DNA of 64,000 nucleotides from Tetrastigma voinierianum. Its lineage: Eukaryota > Streptophyta > Magnoliopsida > Vitales > Vitaceae. The notes under the pieces are model-generated. The model did no database searches. It was not told where the DNA came from and saw only the letters and a program-made list of their open reading frames with translations. Positions 11,000 to 22,195 of this stretch are shown in pieces (the stretch's first letter is position 1; the number at the start of each line of letters is the position of its first letter). Where the stretch lies: positions 2,232,001 through 2,296,000 of the forward strand of contig JAEQBH010000646.1 of NCBI GenBank assembly GCA_016808115.1, in the 5' to 3' direction. Both the position numbers and the translations under genes were made by a program.

Positions 11000-11600
11000 A
11001 GGCCTATTATAAAGCGGCGTCGTTGTTTTTAATAAATTAGCCGATTTCAACGGCGTCGTTTCCTGCGCAATATATGGAATAAAAAACTACCAGCCTGAAG
11101 TCGCTCCATGGTGTGATCCCACTCTCCCATCGTCGTCCCCACTCCGGGTCCGGACCTTGGCCGGGTGCTTTTGCCCTGTTCGATCGTCCCGACTTCCTCT
11201 CGCCCGACACGGCGCGCGTGCGACTTCATCTCGACCCAAATCGATCACTCTCTTCAGGTTGTCTCCGACCGCAGCCTGGCATTTGAGGCTTGTGTCGGGA
11301 TCTTACGGCCATCGATCATGAAAGTGGTCCCGGTACATTCTGAAAGGCGAGAAGTACTATCATGAACCTTCCATACTCCTCAATATCTTTATGTGCCGTA
11401 CTATATAATGGCCTTCAATGATTATTTGTGTGGACAAAATGTGAAAATTTCTCATCAATGGTCAGATTTTGCTCTATTCAACCTCCCTTTTTTATGGTTT
11501 TGTGGCACTCATGATTATTGGTGCTATTTTCATACTTTCATTCTGAGGAGGCAGTGGGCATCAATGAAGGACAAGAGCGGGGCTGAGCCGTGAACATCCC
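11000..11600. other. GC-rich internal segment of the hAT-like element
   Basis: The first part (about 11000-11350) is GC-rich and begins with the motif ACGGCGTCGTT twice. Open frames at 11165-11365 and 11393-11593 have no recognised motif. It may be the 5' UTR of a lost transposase gene or a captured host fragment. Confidence 0.35.
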
Positions 11601-12241
11601 AGTGATGCCCGAAGGAAACGGACCACGGAGATTTTTGAGGGGGTGAAACAGCAGGCAGATTCTTCATTCATAAGCCAATTTCAAATCTTATTATTCAATT
11701 CGAAGTACGCCAATTCCAATTTAATTGAGAATCTGAGACAAGTGTAGTTATAAGGAAGAAAACAATGGTCTTTTTGCCCGGCCGGAAAGCCCGACAAAGA
11801 AGAACCATTAAGCTTTTCATAATTTTTATTTTGGCTGTCATTAGATCAAAAGCGAGTAGTAGCACATAAAAAATAAAAACAAAAAACAAAACAAAAATAG
11901 CTTGTTAATTGCTCCTCACGTAATTTATTTGATGTTTTGTAATTCAGATGCTATTCTTTTATATATATATATCTGGGTTTAGGTACTCCTCTTGAATCTG
12001 GAAGTAGTTCGCTCACTTTCTACCAGGTTTTCTACTCTGGTTATGAGAGGAACTTGTGACCCAGTTGCAGCAACACGAATATGTTGTTATATATTTGTAG
12101 TTTGATAAACTAATCTTTGGGATTATAAGTGTTAAGCAAAGTACAGGATGACCCATAACCTGGAAAACTAGATGTTATCTGCAATCTAGCTAAATTATGT
12201 TTATGTTTAATCCATTTATTAAAGTAACTGCTCTCTATTAC
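11600..12241. other. hAT interior without recognised gene
   Basis: This is AT-rich sequence with small open frames on the - strand (11695-11889 and 12110-12307) that carry no motif I recognise. Confidence 0.4.
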
Positions 12242-12632
12242 TAGGGGTGCAATCGAGTTGAGTTGATATAGTGTCAAGTTTGAGTTCAACTTGATTAAAA
12301 TACTCAAAGCTCGGGCTTCATTCGGCTTTTTTAGATGTTAATTTCGATTCAAAATAGTCAAGTTACCGAACTTGACTAGAAAATAGTTGAGTTACTCGAA
12401 CCGACTCGATAAACTTGAATCGATTAAAAAATTATAAATAATTATACTTGAAATTTAGACTTGGTAAGCTTGAGATAATTTTTAAACAATAAATAATAAA
12501 ATAAGTAAATCTCGTTAAACTTGCAAACAACTCAAATTGGGTATTGTAGCCTTTAAACTTGACTCGACAAGCTCCTTAAACTGGTGTAGAGTGGGTGAAT
12601 AGCTCACAGTTAGCAGCTTAATTACAACCCTA
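12242..12632. mobile_element. 391-bp hAT MITE nested in the hAT-like element
   Basis: The termini are TAGGGGTGCAATCGAG and ...CTTAATTACAACCCTA, imperfect inverted repeats beginning TAGGG. The element is flanked by a perfect 8-bp target duplication TCTATTAC (12234-12241 and 12633-12640). The size, the 8-bp duplication and the lack of any open frame identify an hAT-type MITE. Confidence 0.92.
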
Positions 12633-12640
12633 TCTATTAC

Positions 12641-13760
12641 TATGTTGTTGAAAGCCTAAAACAAACTTGTTCTATACTTGCAATAATATGATGTCAAAAC
12701 AATTATTTTAGAACTTGTTTTAATACTCAAATACAAACAACTTGCTTTTAGTCTATCTTTTATGAAAAATTTATGCATTCATATTCGAAACAATATTCTT
12801 GACAGTGAAAATATGTTTGATAAAACTATCATACTTTTAAAACGATTCTCAGAAAATAAATAAATAAAATATGTTTTTGCTTTATAAACAACAATCACAG
12901 TTTGCCTTATCTATGATCTGCTTGGATTTGACATCTACGAAGAGTCTGAGTTGAATCGAATCTAATTCAACTTAAATTTGAAAGTGATGAATGTAAATGA
13001 AGTTCTAGGTATTAATATTGTTTTAAGAATAAATAACAAATCAATAACTTAATTACTTTTATAAAATCAATAGTATTCATTATATTCTTGATATTACCCA
13101 GTGAGGATCCAAGATTACAAGCAATGAATGAAACAAATGAGATGCTTACATTATTAATAATGGTAGTAAATAATATTTAAAACTAAAGTGAGATAAGATT
13201 ACATACGAGCATGGTGAATACAATTTGATTCTTGATAAACCCATTCACGGAGTGATACCTTGCGTTTGGCATCTGTTGGAAGCAACTTCGAATCCCGATA
13301 AGAGAATAGGATGCATCAGAATCAAGCTGAGGCTCTTCTCCATTTGAGCTGAATGAACAATTAGCTTGCGCTGCGTCTCTGGAACCTAGATAGTGTTGGA
13401 CTTAAGCATACGATGAACAAGGTAATAGTCCATGCCTTCAGTTATTTTGACCTGTAGTAAACATGTATGACAAGATTATTTTTCGTTGAAGTGCTATGAA
13501 GATGATAAAGCTTTTCACAAACTCAAGACAATGATAATGGTGCTTGTTAAAATAACCTTACACCTCTGATAAGTGATAGCCGCCCTTCTCTCATTTTCTC
13601 TCATTTTTTCTCTTGTAGCCTATTTTCCTCAAGCAAGGAAGGGTAATTTCTCGGTTATATACGCTTATCCCCAGATTTTAATGGTTACATAATAGTGAGA
13701 TTATCATCTCCAATTTTTTTTATGCTTGGTAAGTTAAAAAAAAAAAGGTCAACCCAAAAA
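12641..13760. other. hAT interior, right part, no recognised gene
   Basis: AT-rich sequence with no open frame of note. It could be eroded transposase introns or filler. I see nothing that can be assigned. Confidence 0.4.
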
Positions 13761-13944
13761 TATTATTTGATCAAAAAGCTCGCATAAGCTCGGGCTCGGG
13801 CTCGAGCTCGAGCTCAACAAGCTTGAGCCTAAAAAAAAGCTTGATTGGAGGCTCGGGCTCGGGCTCGAGCTCGGCTTAAAATAAACAAGCCCAGGCTCAA
13901 ATGTTTAAGCAGCTCGCTGACATAGTTACACCCTCTTGATTTGC

Positions 13945-14960
13945 ATAATCATTGTCAGTAAAACCCACTAAGCTAGATTTTTCACCCTTTTGTAATATCC
14001 CGAAGACCTCCGAGATTCCTTGCAAATAATGAAGATCCTCTTGGCAGCTAACAAATGTAACTCACAATGGATTTTCCATGCATTCTTGATTAAGCTATAA
14101 TACATTATATCGGCCTTGCGGTAGTGAATACACCAAACTACAATTTGCTTGTAAAAATTCTTTAATCAACCTTCTTCCCATCTTGAATCATAGGTGTAAC
14201 TTCACATTCCACACTCCAAGCAGGTGCTTGTGGGTCTAATCCTTCATATGGGAATTTAATTCGAAATTTCTCCCATATATTTCTTTTGAGAGAAGAGTCC
14301 ATCATCAGATTAAATCAAATTCTTATGCCGAAAATAATGCGTCAAACAAAGGTCAAACATTTTTTCGAATTCATTTCTGTTGGACTTCTTGAAGATTCAC
14401 CAATGTGTCTGGATCTCATTCGTGGGTGACATTAAATGAATCTCTGATTTTCATTCATATATTATAAGTGCCGTGCCTCATAAGATTTATCGAAATAAAT
14501 CATAAGAACTAAGCCTGTTAGATTTATACCGAAATCTAGTTTTAATCCATCAAAGAGCTTTCTTGACTTATAAACTTTATCCTCATTCCCAAGCGTAATA
14601 TAACAGGGAATGTAGCCACCCGCTGTTCCCTAATAATAATGCAAACGATTTAACATCTAACTGGAAGATAGGCCAAGAATTTTGCGCTGCAAAAGCAACC
14701 ACCAACCTAATTGTAAAGTAATAGATTTTTCGATACCTTTCATTGATAGAAGTTCTAAATTATACAGAGTGATTGAGAGTCTAATTTAGTAAACATGTTA
14801 ATGATAAGGCTAAAACTAAGCTACTATTACAATTACATAAGTTAAGTCAGCAGTAAAAAATTTAAAAATTATTCTGTTGTTGTTAAATATAGAATTAATG
14901 ACAAAATATTGAACATGATTTGAGGCTAGACATGCTCTGTTTGATTTGAATAGGATCTCT
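13945..14960 (-). pseudogene. Copia-2 reverse transcriptase / RNase H N-terminal part
   Basis: Read on the - strand from right to left, pieces in several frames match Copia RT and RNase H. A DVKS...GNEDKVYK block lies around 14650-14560, an SQKKY-like block near 14290, an SLVY...SRYMEKP-like block near 14130-14060, then KGEKSSLVGFTDNDYA next to the hAT junction. I could not find an intact YVDD box. Frameshifts are dense. The next part of RNase H resumes at 10860. Confidence 0.75.
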
Positions 14961-15972
14961 GTAGCCATATACTAATTGTGTCATGTCTTGCAATAGGGAA
15001 AATAACCTGTATAATCTAGCCCCATCTTTTGTTGCTTGTATCCTTTTACCATGCGTGCTTTGTATTTATCAACCTCACCACTTTTATTTAGTTTGTCTTC
15101 TTGAAGACCCACTTTACACGATGGTTTTGCCTCTTAGGAAGATTACACATCTCCCAGTGTCATTCTTCTCGATGAATTGATTTCATCATCCATGGCTTTT
15201 CGATTTTCTTCTTTGACAACACTCGAAAGTTGTAGGATCCTGTCAGCCAAAAAAGCCAAAATGAGTAATTGGATTTAGTAACCTTAGGTTCCTCATAATC
15301 TTTCATCAAGTAGTATGATCTAACTTTCGACAATTGGTTGAACTGCTTCTTCATTTACTTCAACAACTGAAGTTGGCCAGTTTGGTAGTTGTTTGAGTTG
15401 TGTTTGATGAGTTTCGGGCATCGCAGGTGCATGAACGTGCTCTGTTCAACATGTTATCAACAAGAACTGATTAGGCTGCAGCCCCTTCAATCCAGTATTT
15501 TCTTCGCAAAAAACAACGCCCTATTGGTCACAACCTTCTTTGTGTTAATGGATTAAACAATTTGTAAGCTTTAGATGCATCACTTACACGAAAAGACTTT
15601 GCTCTTGTCATGAGTTCTTCAACACTACGATCAAGAATTTGAGCATATGCAATGCATCCAAAGATTCTGAAATGATTTACAACTGGTTTTCTCCCGCTCC
15701 AAGCCTCTTATAGTGTCATATTTTGGACATCAAAGGTTGGACTTACATTCAAAAATAGATCTCCAATTCAGCTTACGGCGAAAATCTTTGGAACTCTTCC
15801 TTGTGCCAACAAAACTCTCACCATATTGAGAATTGTCTGTTTTCCTCTACGATACACCATTTCTTTTGTGGTGTATAGAGCGGGTTAAACTCTTTCACGA
15901 AAGCCATAACCACTTACAAAATATTTAAAAAATTTTAATTAATATTCACCACCACGTCACATGCGAAGGGTC
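14961..15972 (-). pseudogene. Copia-2 integrase C-terminal half and linker
   Basis: On the - strand the sequence from about 15900 down to 15540 gives VYTTKEMVYRRGKQTILNMV, the FDVQNMTL*EAWSGRKPVV block, and NHFRIFGCIAYAQ. These match the region after the integrase core, where ...NGVAERKNRT and the EAWSGRKP-FGCIAYAH block are standard. Stops are frequent. Sequence from 15540 down to about 14961 is weaker linker. Confidence 0.82.
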
Positions 15973-16380
15973 TTAATGGTTTTCCAATACGACACAGTTC
16001 TTAAATGCAAAGAAAGCTTCAGATTTTTCCTGCAAAAAATAAACCCAAGTTTTTCTTGAAAAATCATTAATGAAGGTAATTAAATAATTTTTACCTCCAT
16101 TAGAATATGGATTTATCATACCACATATATCTGAATGCACCAGCTCCAAAACATCATTTGCTCTCCATGACTTGTTTTTAGGAAATTGAGAACAATGTTT
16201 TTTGCCAACAACGCATTCTTCACAAACTTGGGAATGAGCTATTATTTGAGGTAGGCCTGTGCCATGTTCTTTTTTGTTTGAGTGTTTTTTGTCACTAAAG
16301 CTCAGGAAAGAGGCATAACGATAGTGCCATAACCATGAAGGATCTTTGGTTTCAACCATCACTAGCTTGAACAGTTTCAA
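15973..16380 (-). pseudogene. Copia-2 integrase N-terminal half with HHCC zinc finger
   Basis: An open frame of 135 codons reads LWHYRYASFLSF, then HSQVCEECVVGKKH (the C-x2-C half of the zinc finger), then SDICGMINPYSNGGKNYLITF with the first catalytic Asp region, and FSRKTWVYFLQEKSEAF. This is the best preserved integrase in the window. In related elements the first motif reads LWHxRxGH, so the His here is lost (RYAS). Confidence 0.93.
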
Positions 16381-16730
16381 TCTTCAATGGAAATAATCTG
16401 TTAGAACTCATATGAACAACTGCAATAGCACCCTCTAACAGGATCATAAATTTTACAAGCACCTTGTTTAATAGTGATAACATAACCCTTTTCTTATGTT
16501 GACCAACATAACAGTTACTTTTCAGGTTAGGAACATACAACACATTAGAGATTCTTTCCACAAAACCATTCTTTGTTTTTATTTTAATATCACATTTTCC
16601 CATTACTTTCACAGTAGAGAAATCACCAAAATTAACAGTAGAGTGAAAACTTTCATCTAAATTTGAAAAAGAAGACTTACTTCCACTCATGTGATTACTG
16701 CAGCCTGTATCAACATACCAAATATCTTAC
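16352..16730 (-). pseudogene. Copia-2 protease region
   Basis: On the - strand the region begins IWYVDTGCSNHMSG, with the catalytic Asp-Thr-Gly intact at 16703-16711. It continues as open frame 16690-16352 (SFSNLDESFHSTVNFGD...VLYVPNLKSN), the standard post-active-site block. A frameshift lies near the pre-integrase junction, where it overlaps the next frame by 29 bp. Confidence 0.92.
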
Positions 16731-17703
16731 TCAGTCTTTTCTTCTTCATGGACAGCCATCAACAAAGTTTCTGGTTCCTTTTTGTCTTCCACAAAATTTG
16801 AATTCTCTCATTTTTTTTCTTTATCAATGGGCAGCCTAGTGTAACATTCAGAAGCATAATGACCATGTTTATGACATCTAAAACATTCTACCTTAGATTT
16901 GTCATGATATCAACCTCTGTCTTTGCCTTGAAATTGATCATTATTGGCTTTAAAATTTATGCTACCATCTCTGTTTCTATAGCCATCTTTGTTTCCTCAA
17001 TCTCCCCTTCCTCGTCCTCGACCTTTATCTCTTCCTCTTAAGCTGATGGAATGAGTATTCGTAGAAGCGTTCAAAGCTTGTTCCTCTTTTGTTAAACTTT
17101 GGTTCATTTTCTGTTCATGGACCAACAAAGAGCTCTACAATTCATCAAGAAAGAGGTCGTCTATGTTTTTTGACTCTTCAATTGAACAAACAACATAATT
17201 AAATTATGGCGTCATAGAACGCAGAATTTTTTCGACTATGGCAATGTCAGTCATTTGTTCTCCATGGCATCTCATCTTATTTGCAATTTCCATAGTTCTC
17301 CTAACAAGGCTTGTAACCAACTCACCATTCATGCAGCACTTCCAATCCTCCTCAAGGCTTGAAGCTGTGCACGCTTCACTCTAGAATAGCCTTGATATTT
17401 TTTCTTCATTGAATCCCAAATATCTTTGGATATATCTTTGAAAAGAATAGTCTCTAAGATGGAACGATCAATAGCTTGAAAGAGATAGTTCTTTGCTCTC
17501 AAGTCTTTGAGCTTTTTAGCTTCAACTTCAACTTTCTACGCATCTGTCATAGCTGCACCTGCTGGTGGCCCTTGAATCACGGATTCAACAACTGACCAAT
17601 ACTCTTTCGACCATAAAAAATTCTCCATGAGCATGCTCCAATGGTCATAGTAACCATCAAAGTGAGGAATAGCCGGCTGCACAAAGTTCCCTTCGGTTGA
17701 CAT
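16731..17703 (-). pseudogene. Copia-2 gag with intact CCHC knuckle
   Basis: The start ATG is the complement of 17701-17703. The product begins MSTEGNFVQPAIPHFDGYYD and continues WSMLMENFLWSKEYWSVVE, the usual Copia gag start, then VEAKKLKDLRAKNYLFQAID. In-frame stops follow near 17538 and after 17350. The zinc knuckle at 16885-16844 reads CFRCHKHGHYASEC, a perfect C-x2-C-x4-H-x4-C. It would bind genomic RNA. Confidence 0.93.
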
Positions 17704-17839
17704 CTCTTTTACTACAAATTACAAAAAGTCACTGCTTTGATTCTGTTGTAGGCCTAATAGGGACTCAAATTCTCAGAGAAATTTTATCGAACACCTCACA
17801 TGCACTCAGCCGTAGAAGACTAGATTGCTACCATTTGAT

Positions 17840-17855
17840 ATTGGCTCTAATACCA
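17840..17855 (-). other. Copia-2 primer binding site
   Basis: On the - strand, TGGTATTAGAGCC begins one base inside the 5' LTR. Compared with TGGTATCAGAGC, one C has become T. It fixes the element orientation as -. Confidence 0.88.
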
Positions 17856-17856
17856 C

Positions 17857-18160
17857 TGTGAACAATTTTGACAGAAAAATGGAGATAAAAGGTGTCGTGC
17901 AACTGAAAATTTCTCCCATTATTTAGAAAAGTTTGAGCCTTCAAATAGGCACTATACACAACCGAATTCCCTAAAGAAAAGGTCCCATATCTAGCACTTT
18001 CTCCATCATCCAACAACTCCTACAAAGTAGGCTAACAAACAATAAATGTGCTAACTAAAATAGAAAAAGTTGAAAGACTCAACGTAGAGTCACACCTCCT
18101 AAACTCTAGGCCATGACTCATGAAAAAATAAATTCAACAATAAAATAAATTTTGCCAACA
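17857..18160 (-). repeat. Copia-2 5' LTR
   Basis: This 304-bp LTR begins TGTTGGCAAAATTT on the - strand and ends GTTCACA. The partner is at 10068-10361. The perfect GTGAA duplication lies just outside both copies. Confidence 0.92.
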
Positions 18161-18165
18161 GTGAA

Positions 18166-18512
18166 AGCTATTCTTATTTTAAAAAAAGAAAGATATGATT
18201 TTGAATCTTCTACATCAATAAGAGGAAGGGTAAAGATAAATGATAATGGTTATAAAATATAAGTTAAATTTGCCTCAGTTCATTTATTAAATCAAAGGTG
18301 ATGCCTAGTTGGTTAAAGTACTTTACATCTTTTTGTTGTCTTCCTTTATATTGTAATTTTTTTTATTTAACTTAAACCTAGTTTCTCATGAAAAACAAAA
18401 GGCAATTTTTTTAATACAAATTTTGTACCACGTGAGTATATGTTGCTCATGAATTAAAATTAAATAGATATAAGGCAAGAAAGGATAGCCCATAATGGGG
18501 TTTTGATCCCCC
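18166..18512. other. AT-rich spacer without recognised gene
   Basis: This was the sequence adjoining 10063 before Copia-2 inserted. It has A- and T-runs and no motif I can assign. Confidence 0.4.
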
Positions 18513-19470
18513 TGTTGGGTTTCTATGGTGATGGAACATACAACAAGCAACAAAAGTTATAAATTTCACCACATAAACCCATCCAAGAAACCATGTGACT
18601 TGATTAATTGGTTCATGGATAGAAAAATACTTTCTTAACACCGAAAATATCCTTCCTTTAGAGTCTCGTGTATGTGCAAAGACCTTTCATGCAAAACCAA
18701 AAGGTGTAACGAATGCACTCACACCCTCTATAGGTATCTACACAAATATGTTTCTTGGAAACTCTTAGAACCGATCTGTGCAAGCACACGAGTTGTCTCT
18801 CAACACCCTAAGTGCCTCTCTCTCTCTCATTAGAATGATCCCATGAGAAGATACCTTAGGTTTAAATCCTAATTTAAGCCCAAAGTCTAGTTTTCAACTC
18901 ATTTTAAAGGTGCGATCCTATAGGTCCAGATAATGCTAATAGTAGGCTCAAAATCTATTTCGAGCTCACAAATCATAAACGACCTATAGCAAGACAATAT
19001 GACCTCTCAAATTATGTGGATGTCCATAGTACGACATAACCTAATCCATAGTGAACATCCTAGTCCTTTTGTCACACGATATCTTGATTGAAGTTCAATC
19101 ATATAGTTTCTCGACATTCAAGTAGAATATCAAGACAAATGACACTAATAACATGTTATTAATTAATTTGAGCACAGTCATGCATTTTCTAGTCTCACTT
19201 GTGGAGAGGCCTATGATATCTCTCTAGAAAGATGGGAAAATTCCTTCCATCCACTCAAGACCCTTTGCATGATTCATTCTATATCCAACAATAGCCTATA
19301 TCACCACCCTATTATAGATGATGTTGGATTGTGTTAAAAAATAGAGCTTCCTACATAGGGACCTATTGTGATATCAGGTATAAAGACAAAAAGAAGACAT
19401 TACTATGATGAGAATTACTTATGGCTCCAACGATGTGCAAGATTCTCATACGCGGTCATCTAATATAAAA
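18513..19470 (-). mobile_element. LTR-X (- strand), main part
   Basis: Read on the - strand the sequence ends ...ACCATAGAAACCCAACA at 18513, a CA terminus, and has no primer binding site after it, so it behaves as a solo or orphan LTR. It is homologous to 61446-62260 (+ strand): both carry AATCAAGATATCGTGTGACA (+: from 61946) and AACCTATAGGGTTGCACAC-like blocks in the same order. Gypsy-1 splits it near 19471. The remainder is 25994-26108. Confidence 0.65.
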
Positions 19471-20247
19471 TGTGATTTGAGGCATGGCTGTGGAATGGAT
19501 GGATCCGCTTGAAATCCCACTCGCCCAATGACACGAATAGAGCATGATTCAAAGAAGCCCTTAATGTTTTAATTCAAGATGTCTAAGTGGAAGAAGCTCA
19601 CGGGTTCAACTTTAAAGAGGAAACAAAGATGGTCCACGTCATCAAAGTAAATCCGGAATTGGACCAAGAGGCAAGGCTCTTTTGACTTGCTGATTTGGTG
19701 TTTATTTGGTCCTGATTTGTTGTTGATTTTGTGCTAATTTGGTCCTGATTTGTTGCTAATTTGGTGTTGATTTGTTCCTGATTTGCTGATGATTTGATTA
19801 CCAAGTATTGTCCTAAATTATCTAGTTTCCTTTCCTTGTGGATGTTAAGGGTGTGCGTTAGTTTAGGAAAATCATTTACTTTCTTTTTTAGTTTTAGCGA
19901 ATATTTGCTTTCCTTTGAGACCGAATTTTGTTTTGTCTTCATATTTTTTGGGCATATTTATAGGCGTGTTATCCTTAGATTATGCACATTAAGTTTTTAT
20001 AAAATTGGGATTTAAATTTATCTCTGGTTCTTGAAAGAATTCTTCGAACTTATTGGTTTTTTCGTGGCGCTCAACCAAGACTTATCAATCGGATCCCCAT
20101 CACCCATTGTGGCATCCTCCCAAACCAAGTTTCTTACTTTGCTATAAGTAACGGGTTGAGGCCATCCATCAAAGCCGAAGACTAGAGCGGTTCTTCCGAG
20201 ATTAATTTGATCAAGGGTCTCATCACAAGTTGGCATGGTTCGTATCA
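19471..20247 (+). repeat. Gypsy-1 5' LTR
   Basis: About 777 bp, ending ...GGTTCGTATCA. It holds a TATA-like TATTTATAGG near 19955 and a 33-bp tandem repeat. It matches 25259-25993 along its length. Strong divergence and small deletions separate the two copies. Confidence 0.85.
19689..19802. repeat. 33-bp tandem repeat inside the Gypsy-1 5' LTR
   Basis: About three and a half units of the form CTGATTTGTTGCTAATTTGG plus tail. The length is a multiple of three, so the antisense frame (19942-19598) reads repeated TNQDQINTKS peptides. The matching place in the 3' LTR is largely scrambled. Confidence 0.8.
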
Positions 20248-20249
20248 AT

Positions 20250-20261
20250 TGGTATCAAAGC
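20250..20261 (+). other. Gypsy-1 primer binding site
   Basis: TGGTATCAAAGC is an initiator-tRNA-Met-like site with one G changed to A, two bases after the LTR. Confidence 0.85.
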
Positions 20262-20810
20262 AACAAGTTATATTTCTGGTTTGCCTATTTTTTACGATTA
20301 TTGTCCGAACTCAACCTAGTCACCACTTTCATCCGTTCCACCTAAATTATGTTCCACCCCCAATTCCATTCACAGCCTATTCTCTACTCCATCCTAAGTC
20401 ACAAAAAAAAAAAAAAAAGGAAAAAAAAGGAGAATAAAAAAATAAAGAAAAGAAAGGAAAAGGATCCAAAGAGGGCAAAATAATAATACACACACGATAA
20501 ATCTTTGGGGACCTGTTAACCCTAACCTTTGTTGTTGCAAGGTTTGACTTTGGTTAAGGCCACCAACCTACTCTGTTGGGGCTGACAATTGGCGAAAAAA
20601 ATGTATTTTTTTATTAGTTCCAAAAGAACCGAAAGAGAGATTGTGAGTGGAAAAAGGCAAGAGTGGTAAGAACAATAGAGTGAGAAAAAGAAAAATAAAT
20701 TTTGTGTGAAAACATGAGTGAACTGAGTGAATCATCATTTCATAGAAAACACGTGAAGGAGTGATTTGTGAGGTCCTATTTTTTTTTCTAACCTTGTTTT
20801 TGTAGCAATA
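20262..20810 (+). other. Gypsy-1 leader
   Basis: Non-coding leader with an A-rich block at 20400-20460. On the opposite strand lies a 179-codon frame (21107-20568) that has no domain and overlaps the gag start, so I regard it as chance. Confidence 0.6.
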
Positions 20811-22195
20811 TGTCAAACAAATCCACAAGATTTGAAGGTGTGATGAGGAATTGACGTGAGTTCCACATGAGACCTTAACTAGCGAGAGGTAAGAGAATTG
20901 TTTAGGGCCGGTTGGCAATTCCATGAGAGGGTATGAACTGAGTGCCATGAACCTCTCAAACAGAGCGTAGAGCAGAGTAAAACTTCCAAGCAAAGAGGGG
21001 TGATAGAAGAATAAGAGTATGAAGAGGATGGTTTGAGGATGATTGATCGCGACTCGATTATTGGGCAAGGGTATGAGGTAATGGGGAAGACTTATAGCTA
21101 GAATCAAGAAGATAATAATTGGGTAACATTAAGATAATATTCCATCGTTTCAAGGAAAGAATGACCCCTGCATACACATATCTGAGGGGAGAGAAAGGTG
21201 GAGTTGGTTATTATCACAATTATTCCAAAAATAAAAAGGTGAAACTTGTTGTCATGTAGTTCTCTATTATGCTATATATGGTACAACCAACGAAATAATA
21301 TGAGAAGAGTAGGAGCCAAGTATGAGAAATGGAAGGAGGAAGAGTGTGATGCTAAGCTGATTTATCCCAACTTACTACTATCATGAGTTAAACAAGTTAA
21401 AAACCCGAGGCAAGATGTCCATAAAGGTGGAGGAGTATTTAAGGAGACTCGATGTCGCAATGGTTAGAGTGAATATCAAGATAACCCAGAGGCACACCAC
21501 AGTTTTCGGGCCGGTTTAAACCGGGAGGTTCAAAATGTGGTGGAATTACAACATTATATGGAGTTGGAGGACATGGCACACATGGCTATCAAGATTAAGA
21601 ATCAAGTCAAGAGGAGGGGCAGTAGCAACATATGTTCTGCATCTAGTTAAAGTTCATCTACTTAGAAGTCGAATCAATGAAGGAACAAAGAGAAGCAACC
21701 CAAACGCCAAGCCTAAAACGGAACAAAAACAAGAGGTGACTAGCCAAGGAAATCAAGGTAAATCCGATTCTTTCATTACTTGAAATCATGATATTAAGTG
21801 TTTTAAATGCCAAGGCGGGGGTCATATAGCAAGCCAATGTTCGAACAAAAGAGTTATGGTGATGCGAGACAATGGTGAGATTGAAACAGACAATGAATCG
21901 GATTGTGATTCTATGCCATCCTTAAAGAATGCCGATGATGAGGAGTACGCTGCCCAAGGAGAATTGCTAGTGGCAATGAGGGCTTTAAGCGTGCAAGCCA
22001 AGGAAGATGACAAGGTGCAACGGGAGAACATTTTTCACACTAGGTGCCACGTCCAAAACAAGGTATGTACTATGATAATTGATGGTGGGAGTTGTACTAA
22101 TGTTGCTAGCACAACCCTGGTGGAGAAACTAGGGTTGCCAACAAGTAAGCATCCTCGACCTTATAGATTGGAATGTTTGTTCTGATGTGCTGGAG
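20811..22195 (+). pseudogene. Gypsy-1 gag-protease
   Basis: Gag starts MSNKSTRFEGVMRN, the same start as in Gypsy-2. A readable part begins near 21400 (GKMSIKVEEYLRRLDVAMVR). The zinc knuckle CFKCQGGGHIASQC is at 21799-21840, directly followed by an acidic stretch (21856-22185 frame). The protease reads MIIDGGSCTNVASTTLVEKL with the active-site Asp codon at 22081. Stops occur at 21781 and after 22183. The first two thirds of gag are heavily shifted. Confidence 0.9.

Larger units (their letters stand above)
10861..13939. mobile_element. hAT-like DNA transposon, non-autonomous or decayed
   Basis: The element interrupts the Copia-2 RNase H codons: upstream coding ends LVGFTDNDYA and resumes as GDQNDRRST. 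The left terminus is TAGGGCTGGTAATTGAGCC and the right terminus ends ...AGTTACACCCTCTTGA. Both subterminal regions are dense in GAGCTCGGGCTCG units, as in many plant hAT families. The flanks CCTGCATG and TTTGCATA share 5 of 8 bases and fit a decayed 8-bp target duplication. I see no transposase domain, so it is probably a deletion derivative. Confidence 0.75.
10068..18160 (-). mobile_element. Copia-2: Ty1/copia retrotransposon with nested hAT
   Basis: The LTRs (10068-10361 and 17857-18160) flank gag, protease, integrase, RT and RNase H remnants in Copia order on the - strand. The target duplication GTGAA is perfect (10063-10067 and 18161-18165). Net of the nested hAT-like element the body is about 5.0 kb, a normal Copia length. 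Coding regions have stops and frameshifts throughout, but zinc knuckle and protease motifs are intact in places. Confidence 0.93.

Noticed and set aside
20568..21107. 179-codon frame on the - strand
   Set aside because: It has no domain, lies antisense to the Gypsy-1 leader and gag start, and is explained by low stop density in T-rich sequence.
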